DNA of 64,000 bases from Sinosporangium album (GTDB lineage: Bacteria > Actinomycetota > Actinomycetes > Streptosporangiales > Streptosporangiaceae), in NCBI RefSeq assembly GCF_900100605.1, contig NZ_FNCN01000008.1, positions 1 through 64,000 on the forward strand, read 5' to 3'. Below, in pieces: positions 49,275 through 58,309 of the stretch. Under the pieces are notes generated by a model. The model made no database searches. It was not told where the DNA came from and saw only the letters and a list, made by a program, of their open reading frames with translations. The translations under genes and the position numbers were made by a program. The first letter of the stretch is position 1, and each line of letters opens with the position of its first letter.

Positions 49275-50867
49275 TCAGCCTGCCGACTTCATCCGAACCG
49301 AGGTGGCGATGGGGATGTCGCCGTACGTGTCGACCGTGGCGCCCTTCATAGCGAGCAGGAGGGTGTCCTCGACCACGGGCACCAGGTCGTGGTTGGTGAA
49401 GAGTGCCCGTTCGGCCTCGGCCCAGAGCTTGCAACCCTCCGGTCCCGGCTTCTGGATGGCCTCCGCCACCAGCTCGGTGTAGCGCTTGTTGTCGAGATGG
49501 GCGAAGTTGGCGCCCTTCGGAGCCGATGGGCCCGACAGGAAGGCCGTGAGCTGCGAGGGGAGCCCCACCCCGATGGGCAGCCAGATCACGTCCCAGTCAC
49601 CGGAGACGTTCATCACCTCGGCGAGCTTGGTGTCGATGACGCCGTTCAGCTTGAGCTCGACGCCGATCTTCTTCCACTCGCCGGCGAGGTATTCCGCGGC
49701 GGCCTGGAACCCCGGTCCGCGGGTGGTGACGTAGACGTAGCGCAGGCTCAGCTTCTTGCCGTCCTTCTCGCGGATCCCGTCGGCTCCCGGCTTCCAGCCC
49801 GCCGCGTCGAGGGCCGCGGTCGCGGCTGCGGTGTCGTACGGGGGAAGTGAGCCCGTCACGCTGTCGTCCTTGCACGGCTCCATGGACTCCCAGACGAGGC
49901 CGGTGGCCTTCCCGCCCTTGCCGCTCGTGGAGATGCCGCCGAGCTCCTGGAGGTTCACCGCCTGCGTGAGAGCCTTGCGCACGGCCGGGTCGGCGCCCGG
50001 CAGCCCCTTCTTCTGGTTGTAGAAGTACTGCCCGTTGCCGGCGGCGATCACGCGATTGTTGAAACCGGACATCTTCTCCAGTCGATCCCGGTCCGGCCCC
50101 TGGATGACCGCGAAGTTGATCCCGCCGGAGGTCAGGAGGTTGGCCGCGGTCTGCTCGTTGGGCACGACCTTCAGCACGATCTTGGCGGGCGAGCCGGGCT
50201 CGTTGTTGGTCGTGCCACCACGCCCCCAGGCATAGCCCTCGCGCCGGGTGAACGTGTAGTGGTCGCCGGAGACCGACTCGCTGAGGACGTACGGCCCCGA
50301 GCCCGAGGTCTGCTTAGTGAGAATGGAACGGTCCTTCAACCCTTTGCCGCACACGATCCAGACGTCGCGCGCGTTCTCCAGGATGAAGCTGTACGGCTGG
50401 GGCGTGCTCAGCGTGACGGTGCCCGCCGCGTCGTCGGCCTTGGCGGTGAGCCCGGCCGGCACCAGCACCCCGTAGATGGGCGACTTGGTCTCCGGGTTCG
50501 CGAGGTGGGCGAAGTTCTCGGCGATGACCGAAGGCGTCACCGTCGACCCGTCGGAACAGGTGACGTCCTTGCGGATGGTGAACGTGACCGAGTCCGGCTT
50601 GACCTCCCACTTCTCGGCCAACCCGGACACCACGCCGTTCGGGCCTTGGTGGACCAGCGCGTCATAGGCCTGAGCCAAAGTCCCGTTCGTGACCGAGAGC
50701 ACGGCGGTGGCCGGGTCGAGGGCACCGGGGTCCGTGGGGATGGCCGCGGTGAAGGTGGCGTCCTTAGCGCCCGCGTCCTTGCCGCCGTCCGCGGAGCCGC
50801 CGCCTCCGCAGGCAGCCGCCAGCAGCCCGAGTGCACCGATCGCGGCAACCGCTCCAGACTTTCTCAA
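49275..50867 (-). CDS. Peptide-binding lipoprotein 2 (paralog)
   Basis: A 530-residue family 5 solute-binding protein, colinear with lipoprotein 1 (for example 'SGSGPYVLSESVSGDHYTFT' against 'SGTGPYVLSEMMAGDSYTFT'). The TTG at 50867, behind CTGGAGCTCTCA, gives a standard signal 'LRKSGAVAAIGALGLLAAAC' with a lipobox Cys; the longer ATG reading from 50942 adds a non-signal-like leader. Two binding proteins on one transporter suggest two ligand specificities. Confidence 0.88.
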   Translation of the reverse strand: MRKSGAVAAIGALGLLAAACGGGGSADGGKDAGAKDATFTAAIPTDPGALDPATAVLSVTNGTLAQAYDALVHQGPNGVVSGLAEKWEVKPDSVTFTIRKDVTCSDGSTVTPSVIAENFAHLANPETKSPIYGVLVPAGLTAKADDAAGTVTLSTPQPYSFILENARDVWIVCGKGLKDRSILTKQTSGSGPYVLSESVSGDHYTFTRREGYAWGRGGTTNNEPGSPAKIVLKVVPNEQTAANLLTSGGINFAVIQGPDRDRLEKMSGFNNRVIAAGNGQYFYNQKKGLPGADPAVRKALTQAVNLQELGGISTSGKGGKATGLVWESMEPCKDDSVTGSLPPYDTAAATAALDAAGWKPGADGIREKDGKKLSLRYVYVTTRGPGFQAAAEYLAGEWKKIGVELKLNGVIDTKLAEVMNVSGDWDVIWLPIGVGLPSQLTAFLSGPSAPKGANFAHLDNKRYTELVAEAIQKPGPEGCKLWAEAERALFTNHDLVPVVEDTLLLAMKGATVDTYGDIPIATSVRMKSAG

Positions 50868-50959
50868 TGAGAGCTCCAGGGGGTGGGGTGGTGGTGATTC
50901 ACCCTCTCTTTGGAGCGCGATACGGGTCTTCGTGTGCCTCAACGAAAACCCGGCCGTGG

Positions 50960-52549
50960 CTAGTGCCGCCGTTCAAAGATCCTCAGCTGGAGCATGACGG
51001 CGAGCCTGGCGTCGGAGTCGGCGAGGTCGAGGCCGCCGATCTCGGTGAGTCTGCGCAGCCGGTAGCGGAACGTGTTGGGATGCACGTGAACCGTGGCCGA
51101 TGCCGCGTTGACGTCCCCGAACGCGTCGAGATACGCCTTCAGCGTCGCGACGAGGCCGGTGCCGTGCTCGGCATCGTGCTTGAGCAGCCGCTGATACGGT
51201 CCGGTGGGGGCCTGCTCCTCGGCGCTGACCAGATCGGCGAGTTGCAGCAGCAGCGACTCGAAGTGCACCCCCGTATATCCCGCGACCTGCCCTGCCGCGC
51301 CGTGCGAACGCAGCACCCGCAGGGCCCGGTCGGCGTCGGTGCGCGACCTCGCCACCTCTGAGAGGTTCGCCGCGAGCCGGCCCACCCCGATGTTGCCCAG
51401 GTGCCTGGGCCCGACCCGCGTCAGGAAGCTCTGCGCCACCCGGACGGCCCGTGCCTCCTCCTCTCCGCTGGCGTGCAGCGGGAGTACGGCATAGGCCACC
51501 GAACCGACAAGCGCCGCCGCGGCCTTGGGGTGGATCGCTCCAACGTGAAGCGCCAAGGCATCGCAGAACCGCTGCCTGTCGCCCTCCCGGTGCGCCGCGT
51601 CGATGCCGGCGTCCTCGTTGAGCTGCGCGGCCAGCACGCACAACCGCTCACTCGCCACGCCGAGCCTGCCCGCGGCCTCGGCGGCGTCCTTGCCGCCTTC
51701 CAGCACCGTCGACAGCAGGTCGGCCTTGAGCCTGCGCTGGGTGTCGGCCCCCGCCCGCTGGCGCAGAAGCTGAAGCGCGACGATCTTGGCCGCGTCGATC
51801 AGCGCGGCCTGGCGCTGCTCCGACAGGGGCTCGTGCACGGCGGCCCATATCGACCCGAGGATCTCGTCTCCCGACCGCACCGCGATGGCCACTCTCAGCA
51901 GCTGGTCTTCGCCCGGACGGATCAGGATCGGCTCGCGGGTCTGGTAGAGGCGGCGGAAGTAGCCGCCCTCCTCCAGCAGGCGGCGGTACTTCTCCGGCAC
52001 CTGCCGGCCGAGCACCGTGGCGACCCGGCCCTCGTCCGCCTCGTCCTGCCGCCCTGAGAAGGCCAGCACGCGCGAGGACCGGTCCTCGATCGTGACGGGG
52101 GCGTCCAGCAGCGCGCACACCGCGTTGGCCAGGGCGAACAGGTCGTCGGCCGCGGGCTCGCCGGGGTCGGCGATGCCGCCTTCGGCGAGCAGCGACCGCA
52201 GCAGCGCCGCCACCTGGGCCCAGGAGGCGGCGCGGGTGAGGCCGAGGACCGCGACGCCGGTCTCCAGCACCTTGGCGCGCACGCGCTCGTCGATGTCGAC
52301 GGGCTGCTTGACCACCACCCCGGAGGCCGTGGGCGCCTGGTCGATCAGGGCGCAGATGCGCTCGGCCCCCTCGACACCCACCGCCAGCAGCAACCCGCCG
52401 TCGGCGATCAGCAGTTCGTCGAGGGGGTCGTAGATGTGGACTCCGGTGACCTCGGCGTCGAGCTCGCCCGGAGACGCGGCCACGTCCAGCACGGTGTTGC
52501 CCAGGTCATCCAAAATTCGACGGAGGCTGGCACGCGGACGAGTCGTCAT
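50960..52549 (-). CDS. PucR-family transcriptional regulator
   Basis: A 529-residue regulator. The N-terminal sensor region ('ILDDLGNTVLDVAASPGELD', 'GVVVKQPVDI') and a GAF-like middle are followed by the PucR C-terminal helix-turn-helix 'LKAYLDAFGDVNAASATVHV' then HPNTFRYRLRR. PucR proteins respond to purine, peptide or amino-acid related signals and usually regulate adjacent catabolic genes. Here those would be the flanking peptide transporter and hydrolases. ATG 52549 has GAGGAG directly against it, unusually close. Confidence 0.85.
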   Translation of the reverse strand: MTTRPRASLRRILDDLGNTVLDVAASPGELDAEVTGVHIYDPLDELLIADGGLLLAVGVEGAERICALIDQAPTASGVVVKQPVDIDERVRAKVLETGVAVLGLTRAASWAQVAALLRSLLAEGGIADPGEPAADDLFALANAVCALLDAPVTIEDRSSRVLAFSGRQDEADEGRVATVLGRQVPEKYRRLLEEGGYFRRLYQTREPILIRPGEDQLLRVAIAVRSGDEILGSIWAAVHEPLSEQRQAALIDAAKIVALQLLRQRAGADTQRRLKADLLSTVLEGGKDAAEAAGRLGVASERLCVLAAQLNEDAGIDAAHREGDRQRFCDALALHVGAIHPKAAAALVGSVAYAVLPLHASGEEEARAVRVAQSFLTRVGPRHLGNIGVGRLAANLSEVARSRTDADRALRVLRSHGAAGQVAGYTGVHFESLLLQLADLVSAEEQAPTGPYQRLLKHDAEHGTGLVATLKAYLDAFGDVNAASATVHVHPNTFRYRLRRLTEIGGLDLADSDARLAVMLQLRIFERRH

Positions 52550-52584
52550 CTCCTCACGATAGTGGGAATAGACGACATTTGACT

Positions 52585-53463
52585 TCAGGGCTGTCCCCCG
52601 GAACGAAGATGGTCGATCGCCGCCTTCGCCGCCTCGCCGATGGCGGCATCGGCCTTGGGAAGCCGCACCCCGAGCCCCCGAGGGCGCAGGAAGACCGCGG
52701 CCGCGTATCTCGCCCCGTCGGGGAACTCCAGAACCCCTGCCTCGTTGCGGATGCCCATAATGGTGCCGGTCTTGGCCCCGATGCGCACCTCGTCGCCGAA
52801 GGCCGACGACAGCCGGTGCGGCCAGACCTGGTTGTACATGATCCGCCGCACTTCCGCGCACGCCTCCGCAGGGCCCGCCTCCTCGCGCCAGATCGCGGCG
52901 AGAAGGCTGGTCGTCTCCCGGGAGGTGCTGGACGTGGTCTGCTCGGGGTCGCGCACGGGCAGAGCCCGGATCCGCTCCTCGTCGACGTCCCCGAACTCCT
53001 CCCACGACGCGATGCCGAGGTCGTCGAGCAGGGTGGCCATCAGCTCCTGGCACCCGCCGATCAGCCTCGTGCGGTCCAGCCCGAGCCCGCGCAGGGTCGC
53101 GTGGACGTTGTCCAGCCCGACCCTGCGCAGTAGCACGTCGGTCGCGGCGTTGTCGCTCTGGGTGATCATGAAGTGGGCCAGGTCGCGCACGGTCAGCGAC
53201 ACGTCGTCCAGGCAGCCCGCAGTGCCGATGCCACCGTCCCTGTACTCCGCGGTCACGGTCAGCCGCTCGGTCGCCTCCAGGGTGCCCTTCGCCACCTGGC
53301 GGGCGTACTCCAGCAGGATAGGGATCTTGAACACCGAGGCCAGCACGACGGGCGCGTCGGGAAGCACCCCGACCTCGCCGTCGCCGTCCACCTCGCGGAC
53401 GTGGACGAACCCCTCGGCATCCGCCTCGGTGAAAATGTCCCTGATTTCCTGCTCGACGCTCAC
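52585..53463 (-). CDS. Class A beta-lactamase-fold serine hydrolase (cytosolic)
   Basis: A 292-residue protein with S43-VFK46, S103-DN105 and K231-TG233, the three active-site motifs of class A beta-lactamases. It has no signal peptide, and no clear Glu166 loop could be matched. It is therefore probably an intracellular hydrolase of peptides or peptidoglycan-type D-peptides rather than an antibiotic-resistance enzyme. The GTG start at 53463 follows AAGGAGAGTT. It sits between PucR and the class C-type hydrolase in the leftward cluster. Confidence 0.85.
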   Translation of the reverse strand: MSVEQEIRDIFTEADAEGFVHVREVDGDGEVGVLPDAPVVLASVFKIPILLEYARQVAKGTLEATERLTVTAEYRDGGIGTAGCLDDVSLTVRDLAHFMITQSDNAATDVLLRRVGLDNVHATLRGLGLDRTRLIGGCQELMATLLDDLGIASWEEFGDVDEERIRALPVRDPEQTTSSTSRETTSLLAAIWREEAGPAEACAEVRRIMYNQVWPHRLSSAFGDEVRIGAKTGTIMGIRNEAGVLEFPDGARYAAAVFLRPRGLGVRLPKADAAIGEAAKAAIDHLRSGGQP

Positions 53464-53543
53464 AACTCTCCTTGAACCTCGGGGTACGGCGGGGCCCGCT
53501 GGTCCTGGCCCCGCCGCTCACAGCCTGTACGGCGCCGCCGTAC

Positions 53544-54872
53544 TCACGCGACCTTGGGTGTGGCCCGCACGCCGAAGTGGCAGTACGGCGAGCCGTCCTC
53601 CAGCTCGTAGAACACCACCGACGCCCAGGCCGAGTCACCGCGGAACTTGCAGACGAACGTCCGCTCGTCCACCGCGATCAGCGTGGACTCCTCGGGCTGC
53701 TGTTCGAAGCGGGCGAGTGCTCCGGTCACCTCCATCCGCATATGCAGCGCTCCGTCCACGGCCGTGAAGGTGATGCGCGCGCCCACGCGCTCGTAGACGC
53801 CCGCATAGCGCTCCACGTCCACGGCCACCGGCTCCGCCGGCGGACCCAGGAGCGGAGGTACGGCGATGTCGAGCAGGTCGCGGAACAGCTCCGTGGCCAC
53901 CGCCTGCTCGATCGCGTTGCTCTGGCCGCCGTTGACCAGCAGACACGCCACCGTGCCCGTGCCCGGCAGCACCCACAGCATGGCCGACTGGCCGATCGTG
54001 TTGCCGCCGTGCGCAACGACCTTGTGCCCGTCCCATTCGCTGAGGATCCAGCCGATACCCCAGTGGCTGCCCAGCGTGTACGGGTTCGGGACCGCGACCT
54101 GGGGCTCCCACATGGCCTCCGGCTGCTTCAGCAGGTCGTGGCCGAGGTGCGCGGCACCGAACTTGACCACGTCCGAGGCCCGCGAGCAGATCAAGCCCGC
54201 CGACGCCACCGAACGCGGCAGCATCCACACCGGCGCGACCTTGCCGTTCTCGTGGCCGACCGCCGCACGGAAACGCAGCACGTCTTCGGGCAGCGTATGC
54301 GTGTGGGTCAGGCCGAGGGGCTCGACGATCTGCTCGCGCAGGGCGGCGTCCCAGTTCTTGCCGGTGAGTTTCTCAACGACCCGCCCCGCCACCACGAACC
54401 CGGAGTTGCAGTACGACTGCGTCGCCCCGACCGGGTGGTTCTGCTGAAGGTCCGCGCAGAGCGCCACATACTTCTCGATGCAGTCGTCGCCGCGCCCGGT
54501 GTCGTCGAACAGGTCGCCGTCGACGCCGGAGGTGTGCGACAGCAGGTGCCGCACCGTGATCCGCCGGGTGGTCTCCGGGTCCGGCAGGGTGAACTCCGGC
54601 AGCACCTCCACGACAGGCGTGTCCAGGGTCAACCGGCCCTGCTCGATCAGAAGCATGATCTGCGTCGAGGTCCACACCTTGGTGATCGAGCCGATCTGGA
54701 ACAGCGAGTCGGGCGTCGCCTCGACTCCGGTGTCCACGTTGAGCACACCTGCGGCGAACTCATGGATCTCCCCCTCGTGGAGGAAGGCGAGCGTCGCGCC
54801 GGGAACGTCGTACTCGGCGATCAGCTCTGCGAGCCGGGTGCTCCAGCGCCCGGGATCCACTGCTCCAGCCAC
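53544..54872 (-). CDS. Class C beta-lactamase-fold serine hydrolase (D-peptidase/esterase-type)
   Basis: A 442-residue protein. The SxxK motif is S62-ITK65, Y154-C-N156 gives the YxN motif and 'VVAHGGNTIG' the HxG motif. The C-terminal ~100 residues ('DVERYAGVYERVGARITFTA') are the lipocalin-like domain of D-aminopeptidase/esterase relatives. No signal peptide is present. It starts at GTG 54872 behind AAAGGA and overlaps the remnant S9 peptidase frame by 52 bp. It probably cleaves imported peptides or D-amino-acid peptides. Confidence 0.88.
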   Translation of the reverse strand: MAGAVDPGRWSTRLAELIAEYDVPGATLAFLHEGEIHEFAAGVLNVDTGVEATPDSLFQIGSITKVWTSTQIMLLIEQGRLTLDTPVVEVLPEFTLPDPETTRRITVRHLLSHTSGVDGDLFDDTGRGDDCIEKYVALCADLQQNHPVGATQSYCNSGFVVAGRVVEKLTGKNWDAALREQIVEPLGLTHTHTLPEDVLRFRAAVGHENGKVAPVWMLPRSVASAGLICSRASDVVKFGAAHLGHDLLKQPEAMWEPQVAVPNPYTLGSHWGIGWILSEWDGHKVVAHGGNTIGQSAMLWVLPGTGTVACLLVNGGQSNAIEQAVATELFRDLLDIAVPPLLGPPAEPVAVDVERYAGVYERVGARITFTAVDGALHMRMEVTGALARFEQQPEESTLIAVDERTFVCKFRGDSAWASVVFYELEDGSPYCHFGVRATPKVA

Positions 54873-55758
54873 GCGATAATCCTTTCGTTGTAGTCACGCC
54901 TATGTGACGGACGGCCATTGACGATGAAGAGGTGGGAACCACCGGGGTAACGCACGAGACGGACGGGCACCCGCCGTTCTCGCAGCGCCGTGAACCACTG
55001 CTCCGCCTGCCCCATGGGGCACCGGTCGTCGTCCTGGCCCTGGAGGATCAGGGTCGGCGTGGTGACGCGCTCCACGAACGTCATCGGCGACTGCGCCGCG
55101 ATGTCGTCGACGCACTCGTACTTCTTGAGGAAGAGCCCCGCGTCCGACGTGCCCGACATGCTGACCAGGTCGGTGACCACACCGCCGGGTACGGCTGCCG
55201 CGTGCCGTCCGGGGACCAGGCGGGCGAGCCGGCGTGGAAGTCGCCCGAGGTGACCTGCGTGACGTCGCCGCCGTCCACCGCCGCCACGAACAGGTGGGCG
55301 GTGACGCCGCGCAGCAGCCCGGCGCCGTCGGCCTTGTGGTCGAGGTGATCGTCCGCGATCGGCGCGTGGGGGTCCAGGTCCCCGTACGGCCCGCTGAAGG
55401 CGATGGCGGTGCCGTCGGGAGACCAGACCGGCGCACCGGCCCCCAGTTTCGCGTCGGTGAGCCGCCGCGCCTCGCCGCCGTCCATCGGCAGCAACCAGAT
55501 CTGCGGCGGCCCCTCCGAGGCTCGGAGAAAGGCCAGTGTGCGCCCGTCGGGCGACCAGCGCGGGGAGGAGTCGCGCCGGCCGCCCGTGAGCCGCCGGGGC
55601 GGAGAACCCGGCGCGGCAAGCCATATCTCGGAAGTGTTCTCGTCTGTTTCGCGGTCGGACCGGGTCAGCGTGTACGCGACCGCGCCGCCGTCCGGGCGTA
55701 GCTGCGGATCACCAGGTACGGCGAGTCGATACAGATCTTCGATAGTGAGGCGAGCCAT
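54821..55758 (-). pseudogene. S9 prolyl-oligopeptidase-type peptidase, internally deleted and frameshifted
   Basis: The N-terminal ~187 residues (start ATG 55758, 'ARLTIEDLYRLAVPGDPQLR', propeller blades 'SPRWSPDGRTLAFL', 'VWSPDGTAIAFSG') break off near 55190. The C-terminal alpha/beta-hydrolase end is intact in another frame ('PGGVVTDLVSMSGTSDAGLF' to 'TPTLILQGQDDDRCPMGQAE' and 'RYPGGSHLF'), including the catalytic Asp and His. The middle, including the nucleophile G-x-S-Y-G-G that normally lies just before 'GGVVTDL', is missing, about 300 residues or more. The gene cannot make an active enzyme. Confidence 0.85.
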
Positions 55759-55848
55759 GTCCTGACCGTAGGCATCACCCCTCTATCCGTGCTTCAGCCG
55801 CGCGCACGAACAGGATCCGGCTTCTTGTGCGAACCACCCAATGAGCGG

Positions 55849-56358
55849 CTAAACCCATCGATTAAGGTCGGCCGGACCGGGGGCGCCGGGGCCCGCCCGG
55901 AGCTCGCGGCGCATATGCACCAGCGCCAGGTGGTCGTGGACGCGCTCGCGCCCCACCTCGCGATAGCCGTGCCTCCGGTAGAGGCGCAGGTTGCCCTCCG
56001 AAAGGTGCCCGGTGAACAGCGTGAACACCGGCGTGTCCGGAAACGCCTCATGCAGTGCGGCCAGCAGGCCGCCTCCGACACCTCTCCCCTGCCGGTCGGG
56101 AACCACCGCGAGCCGCGCCACCAGGCACGTGCCGTCCTCCACGCGCCCGCGCACGGACCCGACGACACGGCCGCCGTCCCGCGCCACCAGCACGAACCCC
56201 GACGCGACCACATCGCGGATCTGCCCGACCGACTCCACCAGCGGCGGGATGAACGGATCACCGTAGAGCTGGGCCTCACTCACATAGGCCGCCCGCTGCA
56301 CCGTGAGGATCTCGCCGGCGTCTTCCACCCGAGCCCGCTCAATGCGCGTCACCCGCAC
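55849..56358 (-). CDS. GNAT-family N-acetyltransferase
   Basis: A 169-residue acetyltransferase. The acetyl-CoA pyrophosphate-binding motif 'VVPDRQGRGVGGGLLAAL' and the C-terminal 'NLRLYRRHGYREVGRERVHD' are characteristic. It transfers an acetyl group to an unknown amine or protein. It starts at GTG 56358. It lies downstream of the S1 protein gene on the same strand but behind that gene's terminator, so it is probably its own unit. Confidence 0.88.
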   Translation of the reverse strand: MRVTRIERARVEDAGEILTVQRAAYVSEAQLYGDPFIPPLVESVGQIRDVVASGFVLVARDGGRVVGSVRGRVEDGTCLVARLAVVPDRQGRGVGGGLLAALHEAFPDTPVFTLFTGHLSEGNLRLYRRHGYREVGRERVHDHLALVHMRRELRAGPGAPGPADLNRWV

Positions 56359-56438
56359 ACCCTAACGGCCCGCGCGCCTCCGGGAGGGCCGTGCCGGGAA
56401 CCGCCCCGGGAAGCGCCCTGTCGCCCCGTGGTCACCCT

Positions 56439-56486
56439 GTGGTCGGCCCGCGGCGTGGTCGGCCCGCGGCGTGGTCGGCCCGCGGT
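56439..56486. repeat. Three 16-bp tandem repeats
   Basis: GTGGTCGGCCCGCGGC occurs three times in a row (the last unit ends in T) between the GNAT gene and the S1 terminator. No coding role is apparent. Confidence 0.8.
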
Positions 56487-56510
56487 CACGCCATGGTCGC
56501 ACCATAAGGA

Positions 56511-56544
56511 AAGGGCCCTGTCTCCAGATGGAGACAGGGCCCTT
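56511..56544. terminator. 15-bp perfect hairpin terminator of rpsA
   Basis: AAGGGCCCTGTCTCC (56511-56525), loop AGAT, exact complement 56530-56544, about 64 bp past the rpsA stop. It is a textbook strong hairpin without a U-tract. Confidence 0.88.
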
Positions 56545-56607
56545 CACGGGTCTTCAGTCACTCACGGCCGGGGAACCGGCGTGAGCGCCCATCGACAGTC
56601 CGCCAGG

Positions 56608-58089
56608 TCAGCTCTGACCGCCCGCGAGCTTCTCGCGCAGGGCCGCGAGAGCCTCGTCGGAGGCGAGGGCGCCACCGGAACCGGTGTTGCCGCCGCCGCT
56701 GCTCTGCGAGGGGGTCTCGCCGGAGTAGGACGAGCCTGCCGCCTCGCCCGCCTCGGCCTCGGCGCGACGGGCCTCCTCGATCTGGCGCTTGTGCGCCTCG
56801 AAGCGGCCCTGGGCCTCGGCGTACTGCCGCTCCCACTCCTCGCGCTGCTTGTCGAAGCCCTCAAGCCACTCGCCGGTCTCGGAGTCGAAGCCCTCGGGGT
56901 AGATGTAGTTGCCCTGGTCGTCGTAGGTCGCCGCCATGCCGTAGAGCGTGGGGTCGAACTCGACCTCGGCACCCACACCCTCGTTGGCCTGCTTGAGCGA
57001 CAGCGAGATCCGGCGGCGGTCGAGGTCGATGTCGATGATCTTCACGAAGATCTCGTCGCCGACCTGGACGACCTGCTCGGGGATCTCGACGTGGCGCTCA
57101 GCCAGCTCGGAGATGTGGACGAGGCCCTCGATGCCCTCCTCGACCCGGACGAACGCACCGAACGGCACCAGCTTGGTGACGCGGCCCGGAACGACCTGGC
57201 CGATCTGGTGCGTGCGGGCGAACTGCTGCCACGGGTCCTCCTGCGTCGCCTTGAGCGACAGCGAGACCCGCTCGCGCTCCATGTCGACGTCGAGCACCTC
57301 GACGGTGACCTCCTGGCCGACCTCGACGACCTCGGAGGGGTGGTCGATGTGCTTCCAGGAGAGCTCGGAGACGTGGACCAGACCGTCGACGCCGCCGAGG
57401 TCGACGAAGGCGCCGAAGTTGACGATCGAGGACACGACGCCCTTGCGGACCTGGCCCTTCTGCAGCGTGTTGAGGAAGGTCTGGCGGACCTCCGACTGCG
57501 TCTGCTCCAGCCAGGCGCGGCGGGACAGGACCACGTTGTTGCGGTTCTTGTCCAGCTCGATGATCTTGGCCTCGAGCTCGCGGCCGACGTAGGGCTGGAG
57601 GTCGCGGACACGGCGCATCTCGACGAGGGACGCCGGCAGGAAGCCCCGCAGGCCGATGTCGAGGATGAGACCACCCTTGACGACCTCGATGACGGTGCCG
57701 GTGACGATGCCGTCCTCGTCCTTGATCTTCTCGATCGTGCCCCAGGCCCGCTCGTACTGAGCGCGCTTCTTGGAGAGGATCAGACGGCCTTCCTTGTCCT
57801 CCTTCTGGAGGACCAGGGCCTCGACGTGCTCGCCGACCTCGACCACCTCGGCCGGGTCGACATCATGCTTGATCGAGAGCTCACGCGAGGGGATGACACC
57901 CTCGGTCTTGTAGCCGATGTCGAGCAAGACCTCGTCTCGATCGACCTTGACGACGGTGCCCTCGACGATGTCGCCGTCGTTGAAATACTTGATGGTCTCG
58001 TCGATCGCGGCGAGGAAGGCCTCCTCGGAGCCGATGTCGTTGACCGCTACCTGCGGGGTGTTCGAGGTGGCCTCGGTGCTGCTCGTCAT
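56608..58089 (-). CDS. rpsA: 30S ribosomal protein S1
   Basis: A 493-residue S1 protein with four S1 RNA-binding domains (about 35-105, 125-190, 210-280 and 295-365), marked by 'GDIVEGTVVKVDRDEVLLDI', 'GLILDIGLRGFLPASLVEMR', 'VNFGAFVDLGGVDGLVHVSE' and 'VPFGAFVRVEEGIEGLVHIS'. The C-terminal tail is acidic, then Gly/Ser-rich, as in other actinobacteria, which have four rather than six domains. It aids mRNA binding by the 30S subunit and is essential. The ATG at 58089 follows GGAG at a slightly long 11-base spacing. Confidence 0.97.
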   Translation of the reverse strand: MTSSTEATSNTPQVAVNDIGSEEAFLAAIDETIKYFNDGDIVEGTVVKVDRDEVLLDIGYKTEGVIPSRELSIKHDVDPAEVVEVGEHVEALVLQKEDKEGRLILSKKRAQYERAWGTIEKIKDEDGIVTGTVIEVVKGGLILDIGLRGFLPASLVEMRRVRDLQPYVGRELEAKIIELDKNRNNVVLSRRAWLEQTQSEVRQTFLNTLQKGQVRKGVVSSIVNFGAFVDLGGVDGLVHVSELSWKHIDHPSEVVEVGQEVTVEVLDVDMERERVSLSLKATQEDPWQQFARTHQIGQVVPGRVTKLVPFGAFVRVEEGIEGLVHISELAERHVEIPEQVVQVGDEIFVKIIDIDLDRRRISLSLKQANEGVGAEVEFDPTLYGMAATYDDQGNYIYPEGFDSETGEWLEGFDKQREEWERQYAEAQGRFEAHKRQIEEARRAEAEAGEAAGSSYSGETPSQSSGGGNTGSGGALASDEALAALREKLAGGQS

Positions 58090-58238
58090 GTGTGGAATTG
58101 CTCCGAACGCGGACAGAAGTCGATGTGGCGGGACACGCGGCAGGCCTTTTCGCTTCCAGCCGGGAGGTCAGTCACCGACGGGAGACGAGGGCGAGCCCAC
58201 TCCGTCCGAGACACGCAAGAGCCCACAGCGCAGCGATC

Positions 58239-58267
58239 AGGATATGAGACATAGCGAGCGCGGTCAA
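58239..58267 (-). promoter_or_regulatory. Strong SigA-type promoter of rpsA
   Basis: On the minus strand TTGACC (58267-58262), 17-bp spacer, TATCCT (58244-58239). Transcription would start near 58232, giving a leader of about 140 nt before the rpsA ATG, long enough for leader-level control. Confidence 0.75.
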
Positions 58268-58309
58268 TCCGGTTACGCTGCGGATCAGGACGGAAATCCT
58301 TGGCACGCG

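Noticed and set aside
52550-53638. Long upstream extension of the PucR frame
   Set aside because: It is the shadow of the class A-fold hydrolase gene; the PucR protein begins MTTRPRASLRR at 52549.
52585-54872. Antibiotic-resistance beta-lactamases
   Set aside because: Neither protein has a signal peptide, and the surrounding genes are for peptide uptake, so peptidase/esterase roles fit better.
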